Shown piece after piece: positions 50,245 to 59,461 of a stretch of DNA of 64,000 nt. Position 1 is the stretch's first letter; each line of letters starts with the position of its first letter. The stretch comes from Hyphomicrobiales bacterium (GTDB lineage Bacteria; Pseudomonadota; Alphaproteobacteria; Rhizobiales; Rhizobiaceae): contig UCEU01000036.1 of NCBI GenBank assembly GCA_900471485.1, positions 1 to 64,000 of the forward strand, in the 5' to 3' direction. The position numbers and the translations under genes are program-made. The notes under the pieces are model-generated. The model was not told the origin of the DNA, did no database searches, and saw nothing but the letters and a program-made list of their open reading frames with translations.

Positions 50245-51217
50245 TTACCCCTGGCTCCTGGTCCTGCTACCCTTGCCCCTCGTCGTCTGGTGGGTACTTC
50301 CCGCGCACCGCGAAACCTCCGCCTCCGTCCGCCTCCCCTTCTTCAAGGAGGTGGCGGGTGCGGCCGGCGTTACCCCCACCGCCGGCTCGGTCGTGTCGCG
50401 GCGAACCTGGCCGCAGATCATCGCCGAGACGCTCGCATGGTGCCTCGTGGTCCTGGCGCTGGCGCGGCCGCAGTTCGTCGAGCCGCCGATCGAAAAGGTC
50501 GAGCCGCAGCGCGACCTCATGCTGGCGCTCGACCTCTCCCAATCCATGGACACGGTCGATTTCACCGCGCCTGACGGTTCCAACCATGCCCGTGTCGATG
50601 CCGTGCGCACCGTCGTCGCCGATTTCGTGGAGAAACGGAAAGGCGACCGCATCGGCCTCATCGCATTCGGCGACGCCCCCTATCCGCTGGTCCCCTTCAC
50701 CATGGACCACAGGACGGTGGAGACGGTGATCGCGCAGACCCTGCCCGGCATGGCCGGCCCGCGCACCTCGCTCGGAGACGCCATCGGGCTCGCCATCAAG
50801 ATGTTCGAGAAGACCACGGTTCCCGAGAAGGTCATGATCATCCTGACCGACGGCAACGACACGGCAAGCAAGATGCCACCGGCAAAGGCCGCCGACATCG
50901 CCAAGGATAAGAGCGTCGTTATCCATACCGTCGGCATCGGCGATCCCGCGGCAACCGGCGAGGACAAGCTCGACGCCGCCACGCTGCAGAAGGTGGCGAC
51001 CGACACCGGCGGACGATATTTCTTCGGCGGCGACCAGATGCAACTCGCGGCGATCTACGACGTGCTCGACCAGATCACCCCCGAGAACCAGAAGAGCCTC
51101 TCCTGGCGGCCGCGCATCGAGCTGTTCCACTGGCCGCTCGGCGCCGCCATCGTGGTGCTTGCTGTATTCTACGGCGTCAGCGGCGCGGCCGGTCTCCTGA
51201 GGAGGCGGGCCGCATGA
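50231..51217 (+). CDS. BatA-like VWA-domain membrane protein
   Basis: 328 aa from the ATG at 50231, which gives the membrane N terminus MYQLDYPWLLVLLPLPLVVWWVLP. A second helix (ETLAWCLVVLALARPQF) precedes the VWA domain with a full metal-dependent adhesion site: D101-L-S103-Q-S105, Thr in GPRTSLGDAI and Asp in LTDGND. A C-terminal helix anchors it. It is likely envelope-located and acts with MoxR; related proteins are linked to stress tolerance. Confidence 0.9.
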   Translation: MYQLDYPWLLVLLPLPLVVWWVLPAHRETSASVRLPFFKEVAGAAGVTPTAGSVVSRRTWPQIIAETLAWCLVVLALARPQFVEPPIEKVEPQRDLMLALDLSQSMDTVDFTAPDGSNHARVDAVRTVVADFVEKRKGDRIGLIAFGDAPYPLVPFTMDHRTVETVIAQTLPGMAGPRTSLGDAIGLAIKMFEKTTVPEKVMIILTDGNDTASKMPPAKAADIAKDKSVVIHTVGIGDPAATGEDKLDAATLQKVATDTGGRYFFGGDQMQLAAIYDVLDQITPENQKSLSWRPRIELFHWPLGAAIVVLAVFYGVSGAAGLLRRRAA

Positions 51218-52773
51218 TCGAGAACTTCCATTTCCTGCGCCCCTGGTGGCTCGCCGCCCTGCTCGTCCCGATAGCCATCCTCTGGCTTTCGTCCCGCGCC
51301 TCCGACATCCGCGATCGGTGGAAGAGCATGATCGCCCCCCACCTGCTGGACAGCCTGATCGTCAAGCCGACGAGAGCCTCCCGCATCCGGCCCTCCTGGG
51401 TTCTCTCGGCTGTTCTTGCACTCTCGGCGCTGGCCGCCGCCGGCCCGACCTGGGAACGGGAGGCGCCACCCTTCGTCGAGGATACGGCGCCGCTGGTCAT
51501 CGCCGTCGATCTCTCCGCCACCATGGACGCGATCGACATCACCCCGTCACGCCTCGAACGCGCCAAACTGAAGATCAAGGATATCGTCGCGGCCAGGCCG
51601 GGCGGGCGCACCGCACTGGTCGCCTATGCCGGCTCGGCGCATCAGGTGCTGCCGCTGACGGATGACGCGGCACTGCTCGCAACCTACGGCGACGCGCTCG
51701 CCACCCGCATCATGCCCGTCGCCGGCAAGAACACCGCGAATGCGCTCGCCGTGGCCAGTAAGACCTTCGCCAACGAAGAGGCAGCCGGCACCATCCTGTT
51801 TCTCACCGATGGCGTGGAGGAAGCGGCCGTTGCCGCCTTCAAGGCGGAGAAGGACCAGAACCTGCTCGTTCTCGGCATCGGTACCGCCGAAGGCGGGCCG
51901 GTGAAGACGCCCGACGGCGGCTTCCTCACCAATGCCGCCGGCGCCCGCGTCTTTGCAAAACTCGACATCGACGCGCTGAAGAAGCTTGGCCGCGACACCG
52001 GCGTCGCGGTCGCGACGTCAACTGACGACGGCACCGACGTCACGTGGGTGATCCAGCACGTCGCCACCAACTTCGCGGCCCGCAAGGCGGAGGAAGGCGA
52101 CCGTTGGAAGGATGCCGGCTGGCTGCTGCTGTTCCCGATCGCTCTCCTCTTTGCCCTTTCCTTTCGCGGCGGCTGGGTGGTGCGCACCGGCGCGCTGCTG
52201 CTTGCCGCGCGGCTTCTCCTTCTACCCGAGCATGCCGAAGCGGCCGGCTTCACGGACATGTGGCTCACCCCCGACCAGCAGGGTCGTTTCGCCTTCGAGC
52301 GTGGCGACTACGCGGCGGCCGCAGCCGATTTCCACGACCCGATGTGGCGCGGCACTGCCCTCTACCGCGCCGGAAAATTTGCAGAGGCGATCGATGCCTT
52401 CGCGGCGGTCGATAGTCCGGAGAGCTGGTTCAACCAGGGCAATGCGCTGATGCGCCTCGGCAAGTTCGAGCCCGCTGTCGCCGCCTACAAGAAAGCGTTG
52501 CAAACCCGCAAGGATTGGCCGGATGCCACCGCCAATCTCGCCCTCGCCGAGGGTTTGCTCGCCGCCCAGAAGCAGGATCAGGACGAGCAGCCGCAGGACC
52601 CCAACGAGAAGCCGGACCAGGTCCAGTTCGACGACAAGGGCAAGCAGGGCAAGGCGGGCGAGGTCGATATCGCCGAGCAGACGTCCGAGATGTGGATGAA
52701 GAACATCCAGGTCAGCCCCGCCGATCTCATGGCGCGGAAGTTCGCCCTCGAAGTCGAGGACAAGAAACCATGA
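51214..52773 (+). CDS. BatB/BatC-like fused VWA and TPR membrane protein
   Basis: 519 aa; the start overlaps the preceding stop by 4 bp. Two N-terminal helices precede a VWA domain (about 93-290) with D99-L-S101-A-T103, where Thr replaces the usual third Ser, and FLTDGVEE. After two more helices (about 305-345) comes a tetratricopeptide region (AALYRAGKFAEAIDAF, SWFNQGNALMRLGKFEPAVAAYKKAL). The tail is acidic and Gln-rich. It combines BatB and BatC, which are separate in many bacteria. It overlaps the BatD-like gene by 4 bp. Confidence 0.9.
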   Translation: MIENFHFLRPWWLAALLVPIAILWLSSRASDIRDRWKSMIAPHLLDSLIVKPTRASRIRPSWVLSAVLALSALAAAGPTWEREAPPFVEDTAPLVIAVDLSATMDAIDITPSRLERAKLKIKDIVAARPGGRTALVAYAGSAHQVLPLTDDAALLATYGDALATRIMPVAGKNTANALAVASKTFANEEAAGTILFLTDGVEEAAVAAFKAEKDQNLLVLGIGTAEGGPVKTPDGGFLTNAAGARVFAKLDIDALKKLGRDTGVAVATSTDDGTDVTWVIQHVATNFAARKAEEGDRWKDAGWLLLFPIALLFALSFRGGWVVRTGALLLAARLLLLPEHAEAAGFTDMWLTPDQQGRFAFERGDYAAAAADFHDPMWRGTALYRAGKFAEAIDAFAAVDSPESWFNQGNALMRLGKFEPAVAAYKKALQTRKDWPDATANLALAEGLLAAQKQDQDEQPQDPNEKPDQVQFDDKGKQGKAGEVDIAEQTSEMWMKNIQVSPADLMARKFALEVEDKKP

Positions 52774-54065
52774 GATGGATCTTCGCCCTCCTCCTGTTAT
52801 GCATATCAGCGCTACCGGCCTCGGCGGCCGGACCTTTCGCACGCGCCGCGATCGAGGAACAGGGCGAGATCGTCCCCGGCCAGCGCATCCATCTGATCGT
52901 CGATGTATTCGCTCCCGATTTCTTCACCTCGCCGCCGCAATTCCCGCTGTTCGATCTGCCCGATACGCTGGTGACGCTCCCCGACGAGCGCGCGCAAAAC
53001 AGCCTGCAAACCATCGACGGCGTGCAATATTCCGGTATCCGCCGGACGTACGCCATCGTCCCGGAAAAATCGGGACCCTACGTGGTACCGCCCTTCGCCA
53101 TCGAACTCGGCTACTCCGTGGAGGGAAAACCGACCAGGGCGGAGGTCATGGCGCCATCCGCAAGCTTCACCGTCGGCGGCGGCACGCAGTCGCAAGGCAT
53201 GGCATTCGCTGCGAGCGGCCTGACGCTGAGCGAGAGCTTCGACCGCGACCCGGCCACGCTGAGGTCAGGCGAGGCGATCGTCCGCACCATCACGATCTTC
53301 GCCCGGGACACCCAGGCCATGCTGATCCCACCGCTGGAACTCCCCAATCCCTCGGGGCTGCAGGCTTACGCCAAGCCCCCGCTCCTGAAGGACGACGTGA
53401 CCGTCGACAACGAACGCGGCAGCGAGCGAGTGGAAGTTCTGACCTATGTCGCGCCTTCTGAAGGCCACTTCGACATTCCTGCCGCGACGATTCACTGGTT
53501 CGACATCGACGCGCATGCGGACCAGACCTCGACGCTTCCGTCCACAAAGCTGAGCGTGGCAAAGGCCGATGCGAAATCGACCGGCATCGCCCCGGTCGTC
53601 GACAAGCCAGCCGAACGATCCGCATCCCTCTCAACCAGAACGATCGCTTTCGCGGCACTTGCCGTCGCGATCCTCGCCGCCGTCGCGGCGACGATCTGGA
53701 AGCGACGCGCGACGCTTACAGCCCTGCTCGCCCGCTACCGCACGAGCCGGTCGCGCCCGGAGCACTCGGCCTATCGCCGGCTTCTCGCAGCCCTCGACAC
53801 CGGAACAGCGCAGGAGATCTACGGCGCGCTGACCGACTGGTGTAGCTCGGCGGGTTCCGGCTCTCCGGCCTCCTGGGCCGAACAATCCGCCGACCATGAC
53901 CTAAGCCTTCAATATGCCCGCCTGCAACAACACCTGTTCGCGCGGGAGCACACGGCCTTCGACGCCGCGGCGTTGCGGCAGGCAATCGAGCGTGTCCGCA
54001 AGGCACGTCCCTTGCCTGTCGACACCAAGCATCAAAGCGCCCTACCGGCATTGAACCCGCCCTGA
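52770..54065 (+). CDS. BatD-like protein
   Basis: 431 aa from the ATG at 52770 (ATGA overlap). The signal peptide MRWIFALLLLCISALPASAAG is followed by beta-rich immunoglobulin-like repeats, as in BatD/oxygen-tolerance proteins, with VPEKSGPYVVPPFAIELGYSVEGKPTRAEVMAPSASFTV. One membrane helix follows (TIAFAALAVAILAAVAATIW), then a cytosolic helical tail. It is the last gene of the Bat operon; 63 bp separate it from the potassium channel gene. Confidence 0.85.
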   Translation: MRWIFALLLLCISALPASAAGPFARAAIEEQGEIVPGQRIHLIVDVFAPDFFTSPPQFPLFDLPDTLVTLPDERAQNSLQTIDGVQYSGIRRTYAIVPEKSGPYVVPPFAIELGYSVEGKPTRAEVMAPSASFTVGGGTQSQGMAFAASGLTLSESFDRDPATLRSGEAIVRTITIFARDTQAMLIPPLELPNPSGLQAYAKPPLLKDDVTVDNERGSERVEVLTYVAPSEGHFDIPAATIHWFDIDAHADQTSTLPSTKLSVAKADAKSTGIAPVVDKPAERSASLSTRTIAFAALAVAILAAVAATIWKRRATLTALLARYRTSRSRPEHSAYRRLLAALDTGTAQEIYGALTDWCSSAGSGSPASWAEQSADHDLSLQYARLQQHLFAREHTAFDAAALRQAIERVRKARPLPVDTKHQSALPALNPP

Positions 54066-54128
54066 CCGTTGAAATCGCCGAGCGCAGGCAGATATTACCA
54101 AGCCCGCCCCTGTAGATAGTCCCGCCGA

Positions 54129-54932
54129 ATGACAGATCAGCTACCGCACCCAAGGCACCTGCACCAACGCACGGAAACCCTTCGCAACAGGCTGCGCTGG
54201 CTGGAGCGCGGGCAGGATGCCCGTTCGCTGCAATTGCAGGCGGTGCTGGCGATCATCGACCTCGCCATCCTCGCCTTCTTCCTCTTCGGCCCCTTCCTGC
54301 GCAAGGGCCACTCCTATGTCATCGTCGACTATACCGTCGCCGCCTGGATCGCGATCGAGCTCGTGGCCCGCGCGCTCATCGCCGGCGACGCGAAGGTCTT
54401 CTTCACCCGCCTGATGACGTGGATAGACATCTTCATCCTGGCGACGCTGCTCTTCCCCGACCTCCTTTTCAACTTCGCCTTCCTGCGCGCCATGCGCGTC
54501 TGGGCAATAGGCAACAGCAGCCTGTTCAAGGAGGTGTTGCGGCGCTGCGGCTGCGTTCAATGGCTCGACATCGCCCGCGCCAGCCTCAATCTGGTGGTGT
54601 TCCTCTTCATCGTCACCGGCTTCGTCTACACCAGCTTCTTCTACAATCGCGAAGGCAGCGAAGGCTTCGTCGACGCGCTCTACTTCACCGTGGCGACGGT
54701 GACCACGACCGGCTTCGGAGACATCACCCTTCCCGGCACGGCTGGAAAGCTCACCTCGATCATCACCATGATCATCGGCATCTCCCTTTTCGTCCGTCTC
54801 GCCCAGGCGGTCGTGCGCCCCTACAAGGTGAACTACGCCTGCCCGCAATGCGGCCTGCATCGTCACGACGCGGACGCCGTGCACTGCAAGGCCTGCGGCC
54901 ACCTCCTCAATATTCCCGACGAAGGCATGTAG
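54129..54932 (+). CDS. Six-TM potassium channel with C-terminal zinc ribbon
   Basis: 267 aa. Helices are at about 36-57 (S1), 64-86 (S2), 96-118 (S3), a short S4-like stretch FLRAMRVWAI with only two Arg (118-127), 150-172 (S5) and 207-229 (S6). The pore loop carries the selectivity filter TTTGFGD (192-198; GFG instead of GYG). After S6 a 38-residue tail contains four cysteines (238, 241, 253, 256) as CPQCG-N11-CKACG, a zinc-ribbon knuckle unusual on such channels. The weak S4 argues against strong voltage sensing. It may be cotranscribed with the Bat operon. Confidence 0.87.
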   Translation: MTDQLPHPRHLHQRTETLRNRLRWLERGQDARSLQLQAVLAIIDLAILAFFLFGPFLRKGHSYVIVDYTVAAWIAIELVARALIAGDAKVFFTRLMTWIDIFILATLLFPDLLFNFAFLRAMRVWAIGNSSLFKEVLRRCGCVQWLDIARASLNLVVFLFIVTGFVYTSFFYNREGSEGFVDALYFTVATVTTTGFGDITLPGTAGKLTSIITMIIGISLFVRLAQAVVRPYKVNYACPQCGLHRHDADAVHCKACGHLLNIPDEGM

Positions 54933-54938
54933 CCCGGC

Positions 54939-55832
54939 TCAGCCGCGATACCGCAGCGCCTCGACGAGCAGCGAGAACGCCGCCGAGGGCTGGCGCCGGC
55001 TGGGGTAATAGAGGTGATATCCCGCAAAGGGTGGGCACCAGTCCTCGAGCACGCGCACCAGCGTGCCATCGGCGAGCTGCTGCTGGACATGATCCTCCAT
55101 GACGAAGCAGATTCCGAAACCGGCCATAGCCGCACGCAGCATCATTCGCACGTTGTTGAAGGCAAGCTGTCCCTCGACCCGCACCCTGACCTCGCGCCCG
55201 TCCTTTTCCATCTCCCAGGCATAGAGACCGCCGGCGCTCAGCAGGCGCAGGTTGATGCACTGCTGATCGGCGAGATCCTGCGGCGTGCGCGGAATGGGAT
55301 ATCGCTCGAAATAGCCGGGCGAGGCCACGGCCGCCATGCGCAGGTCGGGGCCGATGCGCGTCGCGATCATGTCTTTGGCCAGCGCCTCGCCGAGCCGCAC
55401 GCCGGCATCGAACCGTTCCGTGACGATATCGGTCAATCCCGCATCGATGCTGAGTTCGACGTGGATATCGGGATAGTCGGGCAGCAGCCTCTCGAGCGTC
55501 GGCCACAGGATCGTGTTGGCCGCATGCTCAGAGGTCGTGATGCGGATCGTCCCCGCCGGCTTTTCCCGGAGCTCCCCGAGCGAGGCAAGTTCGGCGCCGA
55601 TGCTGTCGAGCGCCGGGCGCAACGTCGCGAGCAGCTTCTCGCCCGCCTCGGTGGGCGCCAGGCTGCGCGTCGTCCGTGTCAGCAACCGCACGCCGAGCCG
55701 CGTTTCCAGCCGCCGGATCGTATGGCTGAGCGCCGATTGCGACGTCCCGAGCTTCGCGGCTGCGCGCGTGAAACTCTGCTCCTCCGCCACCGTCATGAAG
55801 GCATTCAGGTCGACCAGTTCTTCGCGCCGCAT
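54939..55832 (-). CDS. LysR-family transcriptional regulator
   Basis: 297 aa. The N-terminal helix-turn-helix is LVDLNAFMTVAEEQSFTRAAAKLGTSQSALSHTIRRLETRLGVRLLTRTTRSLAPTEAGE, followed by a periplasmic-binding-like effector domain. It is divergent from a cupin gene 115 bp away, its probable target; SDR and aldo/keto reductase genes nearby may belong to the same regulon. Confidence 0.9.
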   Translation of the reverse strand: MRREELVDLNAFMTVAEEQSFTRAAAKLGTSQSALSHTIRRLETRLGVRLLTRTTRSLAPTEAGEKLLATLRPALDSIGAELASLGELREKPAGTIRITTSEHAANTILWPTLERLLPDYPDIHVELSIDAGLTDIVTERFDAGVRLGEALAKDMIATRIGPDLRMAAVASPGYFERYPIPRTPQDLADQQCINLRLLSAGGLYAWEMEKDGREVRVRVEGQLAFNNVRMMLRAAMAGFGICFVMEDHVQQQLADGTLVRVLEDWCPPFAGYHLYYPSRRQPSAAFSLLVEALRYRG

Positions 55833-55947
55833 TCATGAACTCCAGATATGACTGCATGCAAGATATAACGACTACCGATCATCCTGTCGCCCGGCTAGAT
55901 TGGAGTAGGACAGCATCGGCGCCCGCGCCCGAACGAGAGAGCATGAC

Positions 55948-56337
55948 ATGAAGATCACCCGCACAGGATCACAACCCTCCAGGAAGGGCCCCGAGGACTG
56001 GTTTACCGGCACCGTCCGGCTCGACGCCGCCTTCAGCGGGAGCGGCAATCTCAGTGGCGCGACCGTCACCTTCGAGCCCGGCGCCCGCACCGCCTGGCAC
56101 ACTCATCCGCTCGGCCAGACGCTGCTCGTCGTCTCCGGCCTCGGCCGCGCCCAGCGCGAGGGTGGTCCCGTCGAGGAAATCCGCCCCGGCGACATCATCT
56201 GGTTCGAGCCCGGCGAGAAGCACTGGCACGGCGCCGCACCCGGTTGCGCGATGTCGCACATCGCCATCGCCGAGATGCTCGACGGCAAGGCCGTGGACTG
56301 GCTGGAAAAGGTAAGCGACGCGGATTACGGCGGCTGA
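55948..56337 (+). CDS. Cupin-domain protein
   Basis: 129 aa single-domain cupin. Motif 1 reads G-A-R-T-A-W-H-T-H-P-L-G-Q-T-L-L-V-V-S-G, with metal-binding HxH and Gln in place of the usual Glu. Motif 2 is PGDIIWFEPGEKHWHGAAP with the conserved His. It is of the type found with carboxymuconolactone-decarboxylase-like genes. The substrate is unknown. It is divergent from the LysR gene. Confidence 0.88.
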   Translation: MKITRTGSQPSRKGPEDWFTGTVRLDAAFSGSGNLSGATVTFEPGARTAWHTHPLGQTLLVVSGLGRAQREGGPVEEIRPGDIIWFEPGEKHWHGAAPGCAMSHIAIAEMLDGKAVDWLEKVSDADYGG

Positions 56338-56391
56338 TGCCCCGATGATGTCAGGCTTCCCTTCCGCCATGGAACATGTCAACGGTGGTCC

Positions 56392-57651
56392 ATGACGTCA
56401 GAACCGGACATCGTTATCATCGGCGCAGGCGCGGCCGGCATTGGCGCCGCGAGAAGACTGGCCGGCAGCGGCCTTTCAACCGTAGTACTGGAAGCCCTTC
56501 CCCGCCCCGGCGGCCGTGGCTTCACCCGCGAGATATCGGGCATGGCGATCGATCTTGGCTGCGGATGGCTGCACTCGGCCGACCGCAACCCCTGGGTCGG
56601 GATCGCCGAAGAGCTCGGCATCGCCATCGACCGCCGCCGGAACGCCTGGGGCTCTCAATACCAAGACCTCGGCTTCCCGCCATCAGACCACATCGCCGCG
56701 CAGACGGAGTTCGGAGCCTGGAGCGAGCGCATCACTGACGCCCCGCCCGCAAGCGACATCGCTGCTGAAGCGCTCGATCCGAACGGCTGCTGGACCAACT
56801 ACGTACAGGCCCTGAGCGGCTATATCAGCGGCGACGAACTCGAGCGCATCTCCGCCAAGGATTATGCCGCTTATGACGAAGCCTCGACCGAATACAACTG
56901 GCGTGCGCCCAACGGCTATGGCGCGCTGATAACCGCCGCGCTCCCGCAAAACCAGGCCTTGCACCTTGCGACGCGGGTCGAAGGCATCAGCCTCGACGGC
57001 CGCCGCGCCACGCTCGAAACCTCCGCCGGGACGCTCCGCCCCCGCGCCGTCATCGTCACCTGCTCGACCAACGTCCTCTCCGGCAGCACGATCCGCTGGC
57101 CCTCGGCGCTCGATCCGTGGCGCGAGGCGGCCCGCCGCCTGCCGCTCGGCAACAACGAGAAGATCTATCTCGAAATAACCGGCGACAGCCCCTTCGAACC
57201 CGAAACCCACCTGATCGGTGATCCCCGCGACGCCACGACCGGCTCCTATTACATCATGCCGCTCGGAATGCCGGTGATCGAATGCTTCCTCGGCGGCGCC
57301 GGCGCCCGCAAGGCGGCGACGGATGGCGCGGCCGCCGCTTACGAGCGCGCCACGGACCAGATCGTCAAGCTGTTCGGCTCATCCGTGCGCGGCAACCTCA
57401 GACCGCTCGCCGCTTCCGACTGGGCGGGAACGGCATCGGTCGGCGGCGGCTACAGCCACGCGCTTCCAGGCCAACGCGACGCGCGAGACATCCTTGCACG
57501 CCCCTTCGACAATCGCCTGTTCTTCGCCGGCGAGGCAACCCACGCGACCGACTTCTCCACCGCCCACGGCGCCTACAAGAGCGGCCGCCGCGCCGCCGAA
57601 GAGGCGATCGCGGCGTTGACGGCTGATATCTCCGGCGCGGTGGCCGGGTAG
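56392..57651 (+). CDS. Flavin-containing amine oxidase
   Basis: 419 aa. The N-terminal FAD motif DIVIIGAGAAGIGAARRLAGSGLSTVVLEALPRPGGRG is followed by the arginine-containing continuation, and the C-terminal FAD-contacting segment is RLFFAGEATHATDFSTAHGAYKSGRRAAEEAI. Both are hallmarks of the amine oxidase (monoamine or polyamine oxidase) superfamily. It oxidises an amine with release of peroxide; the substrate is unknown. No signal peptide is seen. It is 54 bp after the cupin and converges on the SDR gene with a 10-bp gap. Confidence 0.88.
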   Translation: MTSEPDIVIIGAGAAGIGAARRLAGSGLSTVVLEALPRPGGRGFTREISGMAIDLGCGWLHSADRNPWVGIAEELGIAIDRRRNAWGSQYQDLGFPPSDHIAAQTEFGAWSERITDAPPASDIAAEALDPNGCWTNYVQALSGYISGDELERISAKDYAAYDEASTEYNWRAPNGYGALITAALPQNQALHLATRVEGISLDGRRATLETSAGTLRPRAVIVTCSTNVLSGSTIRWPSALDPWREAARRLPLGNNEKIYLEITGDSPFEPETHLIGDPRDATTGSYYIMPLGMPVIECFLGGAGARKAATDGAAAAYERATDQIVKLFGSSVRGNLRPLAASDWAGTASVGGGYSHALPGQRDARDILARPFDNRLFFAGEATHATDFSTAHGAYKSGRRAAEEAIAALTADISGAVAG

Positions 57652-57661
57652 AGCCGCGGCA

Positions 57662-58402
57662 TCAGAATTCCTGCGCCGTCGGGCGGAACAGTATCTCGTT
57701 GATATCGACCTCGTCAGGCTGGCTGATCGCGAAGGCGACGACCCGAGCGAAATTTTCGGCCGGTATTGCATAGGCCTCGTAGAAGTCCTGGATACCTCTT
57801 GCCACGTCCGCCTCCGTCACGCTCTGCGGCAATTCGGATTCGACCGCACCAGGAGAGACGACCGTGGTGCGGATGTTGTAAGGCTTCACCTCCTGCCGCA
57901 GCCCTTCCGACAGCATGCGCACGGCCGCCTTGGTCGCGGCATAGACGGCGCTTCCCGAACGTACCTTGTGGCCGGCGACGGAGGAGACGTTGATGATATG
58001 GCCGCTCTTCTGCGCCTTCATGTGCGGCAGTGCGGCGGCGATGCCGTAGAGCACGCCCTTGATGTTGACGTCGATCATCCGGTCCCAGTCCTCGATCTTG
58101 CCCCGTTCGAGCGGCGAGTGAGGCATCAGCCCGGCGTTGTTGATCACGACATCCACACGCCCGTGCGCGGCCACCGCCACATCCACCAGCCGCTTCACCT
58201 GCTCAGGATTCGTAACGTCGGTCTGAACCGCGGCGCCGTCACCGATCCCAAGTTCGCTCACCAGCTTTTGCAGCCGGTCGAGACGGCGGGCGCCGAGCAC
58301 CAGCTTCGCCCCTTCCCGCGCCAGATGCCGCGCCGCCGCTTCCCCGAGACCGCTGCTGGCACCGGTGATGACCACGACTTTTCCTTCGATATTGCCTGAC
58401 AT
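57662..58402 (-). CDS. Short-chain dehydrogenase/reductase (SDR)
   Basis: 246 aa from the ATG at 58402, with GGAG 8 nt upstream; a GTG 27 bp earlier is less likely. Motifs are TGASSGLG, NNAGLMPHSPL, catalytic Ser in INVSSVAG and YAATKAAV, with an extended C terminus IPAENFARVVAFAISQPDEVDINEILFRPTAQEF typical of a broad rhizobial SDR group. It is on the same strand as the aldo/keto reductase gene 63 bp upstream, so the two probably form an operon of carbonyl-reducing enzymes. Confidence 0.9.
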   Translation of the reverse strand: MSGNIEGKVVVITGASSGLGEAAARHLAREGAKLVLGARRLDRLQKLVSELGIGDGAAVQTDVTNPEQVKRLVDVAVAAHGRVDVVINNAGLMPHSPLERGKIEDWDRMIDVNIKGVLYGIAAALPHMKAQKSGHIINVSSVAGHKVRSGSAVYAATKAAVRMLSEGLRQEVKPYNIRTTVVSPGAVESELPQSVTEADVARGIQDFYEAYAIPAENFARVVAFAISQPDEVDINEILFRPTAQEF

Positions 58403-58465
58403 GACATGCTCCGATCGTGAATGGATCACGGCCCGCCCGATGATGAGCGGGCCGTGACGGGATAA

Positions 58466-59461
58466 TTAGAGCCCTGTGGTCTTCATCAACTGTTCCGGAT
58501 AACGCTCACCCTCGACCGCGATCTCGGCCGCGGCCTTTTCGATCTCGGCGAGGTCATCAGGCGTCAGCTCGACATCGGCCGCAGCTAGGTTCTCTTCCAG
58601 GCGATGCAGCTTGGTGGTGCCGGGAATGGGCACGATCCAGGGCTTGCGCGCCAGGAGCCAGGCAAGCGCCACCTGCGCCGGCGTCGCCTGCTTCTCCGCG
58701 CCAATGCGCTTCAACAGATCGACCAGCGCCTGGTTCTTCTCCATCGCCTCGGGCGTGAAGCGCGGCAGGATCTTGCGGAAGTCGTTGTCGCCGAGCTGGG
58801 TATCCTTGCCCATCGCGCCGGTGAGAAAACCCTTGCCGAGCGGACTATAGGCGACGAGGCCGATGCCGAGCTCCTCGCACGCATCGAGGATGCCGTTCGT
58901 TTCCGGTCCGCGCGTCCAGAGCGAATACTCATTCTGCAGCGCCGTCACCGGCTGCACCGCATGAGCGCGGCGAACGGTCTGCGCGCCGGGTTCCGATAGC
59001 CCGAAATGCTTCACCTTGCCTTCGGCGATCAGATCCTTGACCGTTCCCGCCACATCCTCGATCGGCACGTTGGGATCGACGCGATGCTGGTAGAAGAGAT
59101 CGATCACCTCGACGCCGAGGCGCTTGAGCGATGCATCGGCGACGCGGCGGATCTGTTCCGGCCGGCTATTGACACCGGCCATCTTCCGGGTCTGCTGATC
59201 GATGTTGAACCCGAACTTGGTGGCAATCACCACCCGGTCGCGAACCGGCGCCAGCGCTTCGCCGACGATTTCCTCGTTGGTGTAGGGGCCGTAGACCTCG
59301 GCGGTGTCGAAAAAGGTCTCGCCGCGATCGACAGCCTGGCGGATGAGCCGGATGCTCTCCTCGTTGCTCAGCGCATGTCCATAGCTGAAATTGAGCCCCA
59401 TGCAGCCGAAGCCGATCGCCGATACCTCAAGCCCGCTCTTTCCGAGAACGCGTTTCTTCAT
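58466..59461 (-). CDS. Aldo/keto reductase
   Basis: 331 aa from the ATG at 59461. The AKR tetrad is present: Asp and Tyr in FFDTAEVYGPY, Lys in VVIATKFGF and His in LFYQHRVDPNVP. The C-terminal cofactor region WIVPIPGTTKLHRLEENLAA matches the family. It is a close relative of YajO/Gcy-type reductases in the Tas group. It reduces aldehydes or ketones with NADPH. It is the first gene of the AKR-SDR unit. Confidence 0.93.
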   Translation of the reverse strand: MKKRVLGKSGLEVSAIGFGCMGLNFSYGHALSNEESIRLIRQAVDRGETFFDTAEVYGPYTNEEIVGEALAPVRDRVVIATKFGFNIDQQTRKMAGVNSRPEQIRRVADASLKRLGVEVIDLFYQHRVDPNVPIEDVAGTVKDLIAEGKVKHFGLSEPGAQTVRRAHAVQPVTALQNEYSLWTRGPETNGILDACEELGIGLVAYSPLGKGFLTGAMGKDTQLGDNDFRKILPRFTPEAMEKNQALVDLLKRIGAEKQATPAQVALAWLLARKPWIVPIPGTTKLHRLEENLAAADVELTPDDLAEIEKAAAEIAVEGERYPEQLMKTTGL

